Source: CAZTPJ01 sp964614515 (GTDB lineage: Bacteria > Planctomycetota > Phycisphaerae > Phycisphaerales > UBA1924). Taken from it: a stretch of 64,000 bases of DNA. A program made the translations under genes and the position numbers. Shown in pieces: positions 59,693 to 64,000 of this stretch; position 1 is the first letter of the stretch, and each line of letters starts with the position of its first letter. The stretch is taken from NCBI GenBank assembly GCA_964614515.1, contig CAZTPJ010000008.1, forward strand, positions 1 through 64,000, given 5' to 3'. The notes below the pieces were generated by a model. That model worked only from the letters and a program-made list of their open reading frames with translations. It did not search any database and had not been told where the DNA came from.

Positions 59693-59804
59693 AAGCCCGA
59701 CCGTGAGGGAGGGCTTGGAAGCGGCGATGAACCCTCGCAAACCAATCGTTCACACCGTCACATGCAGGCAGAGGAACTTGCGTAACCCGCCACGCAGTGG
59801 CGGG
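59693..59804. repeat. palindromic repeats after the acetyltransferase gene
   Basis: A 24-bp palindrome (AAGCCC...GGGCTT) at 59693-59716 is the reverse complement of one at 35119-35142, and a hairpin CCCGCCAC-GCA-GTGGCGGG lies at 59786-59804. Together they occupy most of the gap between this gene and the next. Confidence 0.7.
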
Positions 59805-59824
59805 GTACCCAATACAGTCACACC

Positions 59825-60298
59825 ATGGAACACACCACACCCATCTCGCTCAAGCAACTCCAGATCGTCGCCGGCGGCCTGCTCATGGGCCAGGTGTCAT
59901 TCATGCTCATCGCGTCCGTCATGAAGATGGGCGGCATGATGCAGCCGCTGCCCGGTCTCGGCCTGTTCCTGCTCATGGCCGTCGGCGCGACGATGGTCGG
60001 CGGCAGCGTCGCGGCCATGGTCATGCGCGCCGCCATCACTCGCGCCGCGCGACGCGACTGGCAGAACCGCATCGACGACGACCACGGCCTCGAACGCATC
60101 TTCGGCCGATACTGGATACTGACGATCACCACGGCCGCGCTCGTCGAAGGGACCGGCCTGTTCGGGTCGCTCACCGTGCTCATCGCGGGCGAATGGCTCG
60201 CGCTGCTCGCGCCCGTGCTCACCATCGCCCTGGCGATTGGATCGTTCCCGAATTCCTACCGCTGGGCGGAGTTTCACGACGCGGTGACGCGGGAATAA
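59825..60298 (+). CDS. hypothetical four-helix membrane protein
   Basis: 157 residues with four likely membrane helices (IVAGGLLMGQVSFMLIASVM, PLPGLGLFLLMAVGATMVGG, LTITTAALVEGTGLFGSLTV, EWLALLAPVLTIALAIG) and short loops, one with RDWQNRIDDDHGLERI. No family recognised. ATG after a weak ribosome-binding region; convergent with fabG, with a 9-bp gap. Confidence 0.6.
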   Translation: MEHTTPISLKQLQIVAGGLLMGQVSFMLIASVMKMGGMMQPLPGLGLFLLMAVGATMVGGSVAAMVMRAAITRAARRDWQNRIDDDHGLERIFGRYWILTITTAALVEGTGLFGSLTVLIAGEWLALLAPVLTIALAIGSFPNSYRWAEFHDAVTRE

Positions 60299-60307
60299 AA
60301 CCCCGCT

Positions 60308-61051
60308 TCAGCACATCGTCAAGCCGCCATCCACACAGATCACCTGCCCCGTCAGGAAGCCGGCCTCATCGCTCGTCGCATACGCCACGGCCGAGGCGAT
60401 GTCATCGGGCGTGCCGAGGCGTTTGACGGCCATCATGCCCACCACGCCATCGCGGATCTGCTGCGAGAGATTGGCCGTCATGTCCGTCTCGACAAAGCCG
60501 GGCGCGATGACGTTGCACGTCACGCCCTTGGAGCCGAGTTCGCGGGCGACGGATCGCGTCAGGCCGATCAGGCCCGCCTTGGCCGCGGAATAGTTCGCCT
60601 GGCCCGGATTGCCAACAACGCCGGACGTTGACGAGATGTTCACGATGCGGCCGAACCGGCCCTTCATCATCGGGCGCGCGGCCGCGCGGGTGGCGACGAA
60701 CGCGGCCGTGAGATTTGTCTGAATCACTTCGTTCCAGTCTTCATCGCTCATTCGCAGAATCAGCGTGTCGCGCGTGATGCCCGCGTTGTTGACGAGGATG
60801 TCGAGACGCCCGTGTTCCTCGGCGATGGACTCGATGGCCGTCGCGAGCGCGGCGGAGTCGGCGACATCAACGGCCTTGGCGCTCGCCTTGCCGCCGGACT
60901 CTTCGATCCGGGCGCGCAGATCATTCAGCGGCCCCGCCGATCGGCTGATGAGCACCACATGTCGCCCATCACGGGCCAATCGCTCCGCGATGGCACGGCC
61001 GATGCCTCGGCTCGCGCCCGTCACAACCGCCACACGCATCGAATCGCTCAC
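60308..61051 (-). CDS. fabG: 3-oxoacyl-ACP reductase
   Basis: 247-residue short-chain dehydrogenase of fatty acid synthesis, reducing 3-oxoacyl-ACP with NADPH. Motifs: VVTGASRGIGRAIA (about 8-21), ILVNNAGIT (about 85), active-site Ser in SSTSGVVGN (about 138) and YSAAKAGLIGL (about 151), then PGFVETDM. Length and N-terminus are exact for FabG. It lies downstream of fabD and a lipoprotein gene on the same strand, forming a fatty-acid cluster. Confidence 0.95.
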   Translation of the reverse strand: MSDSMRVAVVTGASRGIGRAIAERLARDGRHVVLISRSAGPLNDLRARIEESGGKASAKAVDVADSAALATAIESIAEEHGRLDILVNNAGITRDTLILRMSDEDWNEVIQTNLTAAFVATRAAARPMMKGRFGRIVNISSTSGVVGNPGQANYSAAKAGLIGLTRSVARELGSKGVTCNVIAPGFVETDMTANLSQQIRDGVVGMMAVKRLGTPDDIASAVAYATSDEAGFLTGQVICVDGGLTMC

Positions 61052-61151
61052 GATCAGGCTCCCTCTTGTCGCGCACCAACACTGTCACGCCTCGCACCGC
61101 GCGCTTCACACAATAGTCGTGAATGTGACCGGGCGGCACAACCGAAGGAGC

Positions 61152-62264
61152 TCAACCGCCGGGGATCGTGATAGGCCCGGCCGGCGTTCGCTTGGTTGGT
61201 CCGCCGGGCGCTTCTTCTTCCGTTGTGCCCGAGGGCGACGGCGGAGGCGGCGGCAAACCCCCGCCACCAAAGTCCACGGGAAGCGTCGGGAATCCGCCCG
61301 CGGCCAGCAGGAGTTCACCGCTCTCGCCGTCAAAGTCGCTGGCCCGCGCACGCACGTCCGCCATCGACTCGATCCCGTTGAACACAAACTCCGACCCTGC
61401 ACGCCCGATCGAAAACCGCAGCAGATACGCCTCGCCCGGCGTCTGGATCGCGTACGTCACGGTCGAACCGTCGTTCCCGCCGAAGGCCGCAGCCATCGAC
61501 TCCATCTGTTCCTGCATCTGACCCATCATCCCGCCGAGCGAGTTCGCCAACTGCGCAAGCAGGCCAGAGTCATACATCTCTTGAATGACGGTCTCCGCAT
61601 TGGCGGGATTGGCAAGAAGTTTGCTCTGCATTTGCATCAACTGCGCCATGAGTTCCGTTCCGAGCATGGCCTGCGCCATCTGCAACTGCTCCGGGTCAAC
61701 ATCGCCCATCATGCCGCCTAACGCGGCCGCATTCAGCGATTCCGGATTTTCTCGAAGCGCCTTGAGCATCTCATCCCGCAGCGACTCGGCCGTGAGTTCC
61801 GGCATCTCGGGCATCGCGGGCGCTTCCGTCGAGCCGTCGGTTTCAACATCGCTGATGTAGACGATGCGGACGATCTCGATCTCCGCGACGGCCTCATCCC
61901 ACTCGCCCGTGTTGGCGAGGTCTTCGAGCGTTCGCTTGCTCACGCGGCCCAGCCGCGCGTTGATGTCGGCCATATCTCCGCGGGCGAGCGACTGGGCGAA
62001 CTCGAGCGCGGCCGCGCCGAGTCGCTCGTCGAGCACCTGCGCATCGTCGGCAACCTGCACCCGTGCATCAAGGGACATGCCCGACAGGATCGAGGCCAGA
62101 TGCACCGTCGATGGCGGGGGCGGAGGCGGTGGAGTCGTGTCGCGCGGCGGAGGAGGAGGCGGCGGCTTCTTCTTCTCGCACGCGGGCGAAACGACCATGA
62201 CCGCAGCCAAACCGACGACCGCGAGCATCGCCAACGCGCCAGACTTATTGCGACGGTTCATCAT
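61152..62264 (-). CDS. proline-rich lipoprotein of unknown function
   Basis: 370 residues. Lipobox in VVSPACEKKK, then two proline runs (PPPPPPPRDTT and PPPPPPPS), a helical middle (about 80-270) with DDAQVLDERLGAAALEFAQS and Met/Gln-rich helices (MGQMQEQMESMAAAFGGND), and a C-terminal beta domain with VTYAIQTPGEAYLLRFSIG. Function unknown. Its start overlaps the stop of fabD by 20 bp, a coupling that is unusual for a lipoprotein. Confidence 0.7.
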   Translation of the reverse strand: MMNRRNKSGALAMLAVVGLAAVMVVSPACEKKKPPPPPPPRDTTPPPPPPPSTVHLASILSGMSLDARVQVADDAQVLDERLGAAALEFAQSLARGDMADINARLGRVSKRTLEDLANTGEWDEAVAEIEIVRIVYISDVETDGSTEAPAMPEMPELTAESLRDEMLKALRENPESLNAAALGGMMGDVDPEQLQMAQAMLGTELMAQLMQMQSKLLANPANAETVIQEMYDSGLLAQLANSLGGMMGQMQEQMESMAAAFGGNDGSTVTYAIQTPGEAYLLRFSIGRAGSEFVFNGIESMADVRARASDFDGESGELLLAAGGFPTLPVDFGGGGLPPPPPSPSGTTEEEAPGGPTKRTPAGPITIPGG

Positions 62265-63198
62265 GTGACACCACCTTTACGTTCTTGTCAATGCGCCTCA
62301 TCAGGCCAGACAGTGTTTTTCCTGGGGCAAGTTCCTGCCACGCTCCAGCGCTTGTACCGGCGAGCCACCGGCACGATGCCTCCCATCGCACGGCCGCCGT
62401 CAACTGCTCCACCAAGCGGACCTTGATCTCTTCAACAGTAGTCCGGCCACCCGAGGGACCATGTGGCCGGGCGGTGACGTTGGACACGACGGGACAGCTC
62501 GGTTCGCGGAAGGTCCTGGCGGCGAGAGCCTCTGAAAGCCGGGCCGCCGCAGGCCGCATGAGCGGAGAGTGAAACGCCCCGGCCACGGGCAAAGGCGTCG
62601 CGCGAAGGCCCATCGTCGCGGCGATGCCGCCCGCCCGTTCAATCGCGGCCTTGTCTCCGCTGAGGACAACCTGTCCGGGCGCGTTGAAGTTCGCGCAGAC
62701 CAACACCCCATCCTCGCGAGCCTGATCGCACACCACCGACGCCTGCGACTCATCAGCCCCGATCAGGGCCAACATGCCACTGGGTACGGCCTCGGCCGCA
62801 TCCTGCATCGCCCGTCCACGCAGCGCCACCAGTTCAAGCCCGGTCTCAAAATCGAAGCATCCCGCGATGTGCAGCGCGGTGTACTCGCCGAGGCTCAGCC
62901 CAGCGGTGGCGGCGAGTTTCGCCTCCCCGGGACTGATCCCCCACTTGGCCAGCAGCCCGCGCCAACACGCGACGGAGGTGACATAGATCGCGGGCTGGCT
63001 CACGTCGGTGCGATTGAGCCGCTCGGCCGGGCCATCAAGACACAGTGAAGACAGCATGGTGCCGAAGCGATCGCCGAGAATCTCGTCGGCCCGGGCGAAG
63101 ATCGCGCGGGCTTCGGGCGAGGCCTGAACCCAGGCCCGGCCCATGCCCACGGCCTGCGCCCCCTGCCCCGGACACAAGATGATCGGAGAGTCGCTCAT
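62245..63198 (-). CDS. fabD: malonyl CoA-ACP transacylase
   Basis: 317 residues. Transfers malonyl from CoA to ACP. Motifs: CPGQGAQAVGMGRAW (about 8-22), nucleophile Ser in TAGLSLGEYTALH (about 94; the usual GHSLGE has Leu in place of His), RGRAMQDAAE, and catalytic His in GAFHSPLM (about 201). The ATG before SDSPIILCPGQG is the start. First gene of a minus-strand set with the lipoprotein and fabG. Confidence 0.93.
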   Translation of the reverse strand: MSDSPIILCPGQGAQAVGMGRAWVQASPEARAIFARADEILGDRFGTMLSSLCLDGPAERLNRTDVSQPAIYVTSVACWRGLLAKWGISPGEAKLAATAGLSLGEYTALHIAGCFDFETGLELVALRGRAMQDAAEAVPSGMLALIGADESQASVVCDQAREDGVLVCANFNAPGQVVLSGDKAAIERAGGIAATMGLRATPLPVAGAFHSPLMRPAAARLSEALAARTFREPSCPVVSNVTARPHGPSGGRTTVEEIKVRLVEQLTAAVRWEASCRWLAGTSAGAWQELAPGKTLSGLMRRIDKNVKVVSHDEPSQ

Positions 63199-63337
63199 GG
63201 GTCTCTGAGGGATTGTACAGCGCATCTCCGGCCGTGGCCGTCGATTCTCAGATTCCCGCGCGGGCGGGAAACCATCAACGCACGATATCGAACTATACTT
63301 GGTCAGGCGAACGGACCCCGCCCAAGGAAGTGTGGCC

Positions 63338-64000
63338 ATGGTTTCACAGGTTCCCGAAAATCGACGCGACCGGAGCCGATTCACGCGAGCGGTCCGGATT
63401 GTCGGCCTCGCATGGGCCTTGGTGTTCGTCACGCTCGGCGGGATGGGTCAGACGCCCGGCGGTTCACAGCCCACCGCCGCCACGCCCGCGGAGAACGTCG
63501 CGGTCATCACGATCAAGGGTCCGATCGACCGCGTGATGGCCATGAGCGTCGCGCGCCGCATCAAGGCCGCGGAAGCCGGCGGCGCCGGGGCCATCGTGTT
63601 TGACATCGACACGCCCGGCGGTGAAGTCGGCGCGGTGCTGGACATCTGCACATCCATCAAGCAATCGCGCATCACCAACACGGTGGCATGGATCAACCCC
63701 AACGCGTATTCAGGAGGGGCGATCATCGCCGTGGCCTGTCGCGAGATCGTCGTCGCCGACGCGGCGAGTTTCGGCGATGCGCTGCCGATCGCGGCCAGCC
63801 CGCTGGGCATTCAGGCGATGCCCGAGCCTGAGCGGCAGAAGGTGCTCGTGCCACTATTGAGCGAAGTCGTCGACTCGGCCCGCCGTAACGGGTATGACGA
63901 GAAACTCGTGCAGGGCATGGTCAGCCAGGGTGTTGAACTCTGGCTCGTGCGGCGCACGGCCGACGGCGCGCTGTTGTTCATCGACGAGGCGGAGTTCCGC
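63338..64000 (+). CDS. ClpP-class/NfeD-like membrane serine protease (3' end outside window)
   Basis: The first 221 codons of a longer gene; the frame is open to the last base. A signal/anchor helix (AVRIVGLAWALVFVTLGG) is followed by a ClpP-like crotonase fold: VAVITIKGPIDRVMAMSVAR, GAIVFDIDTPGGEVGAVLDI (oxyanion Gly-Gly), NTVAWINPNAYSGGAIIAVA (nucleophile Ser in YSGGA) and AASFGDALPI. This is the NfeD1b/SppA-type arrangement; the usual NfeD membrane and OB domains would be in the missing part. ATG with AAGGAAG upstream; a TATACT box at 63294-63299 may be the -10. Confidence 0.8.
   Translation, partial: MVSQVPENRRDRSRFTRAVRIVGLAWALVFVTLGGMGQTPGGSQPTAATPAENVAVITIKGPIDRVMAMSVARRIKAAEAGGAGAIVFDIDTPGGEVGAVLDICTSIKQSRITNTVAWINPNAYSGGAIIAVACREIVVADAASFGDALPIAASPLGIQAMPEPERQKVLVPLLSEVVDSARRNGYDEKLVQGMVSQGVELWLVRRTADGALLFIDEAEFR

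Overview
The window is GC-rich (roughly two-thirds G+C by eye), densely coded on both strands, and looks like a planctomycete chromosome, most likely class Phycisphaerae. The clues are two secreted proteins ending in paired 'FDxxDF' GC-type dockerin-like repeats, a BlaI/M56-peptidase pair, a CHASE2-anchored Ser/Thr kinase next to an FHA protein, an ExbB/ExbD operon with PD40 and squalene-cyclase-like domains, and a futalosine-pathway menaquinone gene. The assignment rests on gene content only; there is no rRNA in the window.

Layout. 1-9802: the end of a plus-strand operon for a contractile-tail-like baseplate: a gp25/W-like protein (cut by the window start), a gp47/J-like protein, an I-like tail protein carrying a beta-propeller, two paralogous Ig-plus-coiled-coil proteins and a large beta-rich protein. 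9913-16000: secreted M14 carboxypeptidase, TyrRS, a PIN toxin-antitoxin pair, a MoxR ATPase and a CDGSH protein. 16000-23300: S41 protease, an MFS transporter flanked by palindromic repeats, tRNA-Arg(CCG), a dockerin-type secreted protein and an exported endonuclease/exonuclease/phosphatase-fold protein. 23577-26806: a BlaI/BlaR-like regulatory pair with a clear double-operator promoter. 27034-34935: an operon of a giant TPR protein, ExbB, ExbD and a PD40/membrane/toroid fusion protein. 35156-39075: a dehydratase-ACP-dehydratase cluster, RecO and an HDOD protein with a degenerate GGDEF domain. 39077-46382: lipopolysaccharide-kinase-like protein, two CPBP proteases, a PrpD-family protein, a thiolase and an FRG-domain protein. 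46410-50692: a minus-strand signalling group (kinase, two paralogous lipoproteins, FHA). 50777-59683: BFD-like ferredoxin, methyltransferase, ArfB-like hydrolase, outer-membrane-like protein, MacB-like permease, MqnC, membrane protein, DUF1569 and Eis-like acetyltransferase. 59825-64000: membrane protein, fabG, lipoprotein, fabD, and the start of a ClpP-class/NfeD-like protease that runs off the window.

The two least ordinary assemblies are the tail-like module (baseplate core plus lineage-specific propeller and Ig/coiled-coil proteins, embedded in ordinary chromosomal genes) and the TPR-ExbB-ExbD-PD40/toroid operon, which resembles a Tol/Ton-type energy-transducing machine whose usual TonB/TolA partner is replaced by a large fusion protein. 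A third layer is non-coding: several families of short perfect palindromes sit in most of the longer intergenic gaps, including a 202-bp element with 34-bp inverted ends, and one family appears to run into the 5' end of a transporter reading frame.
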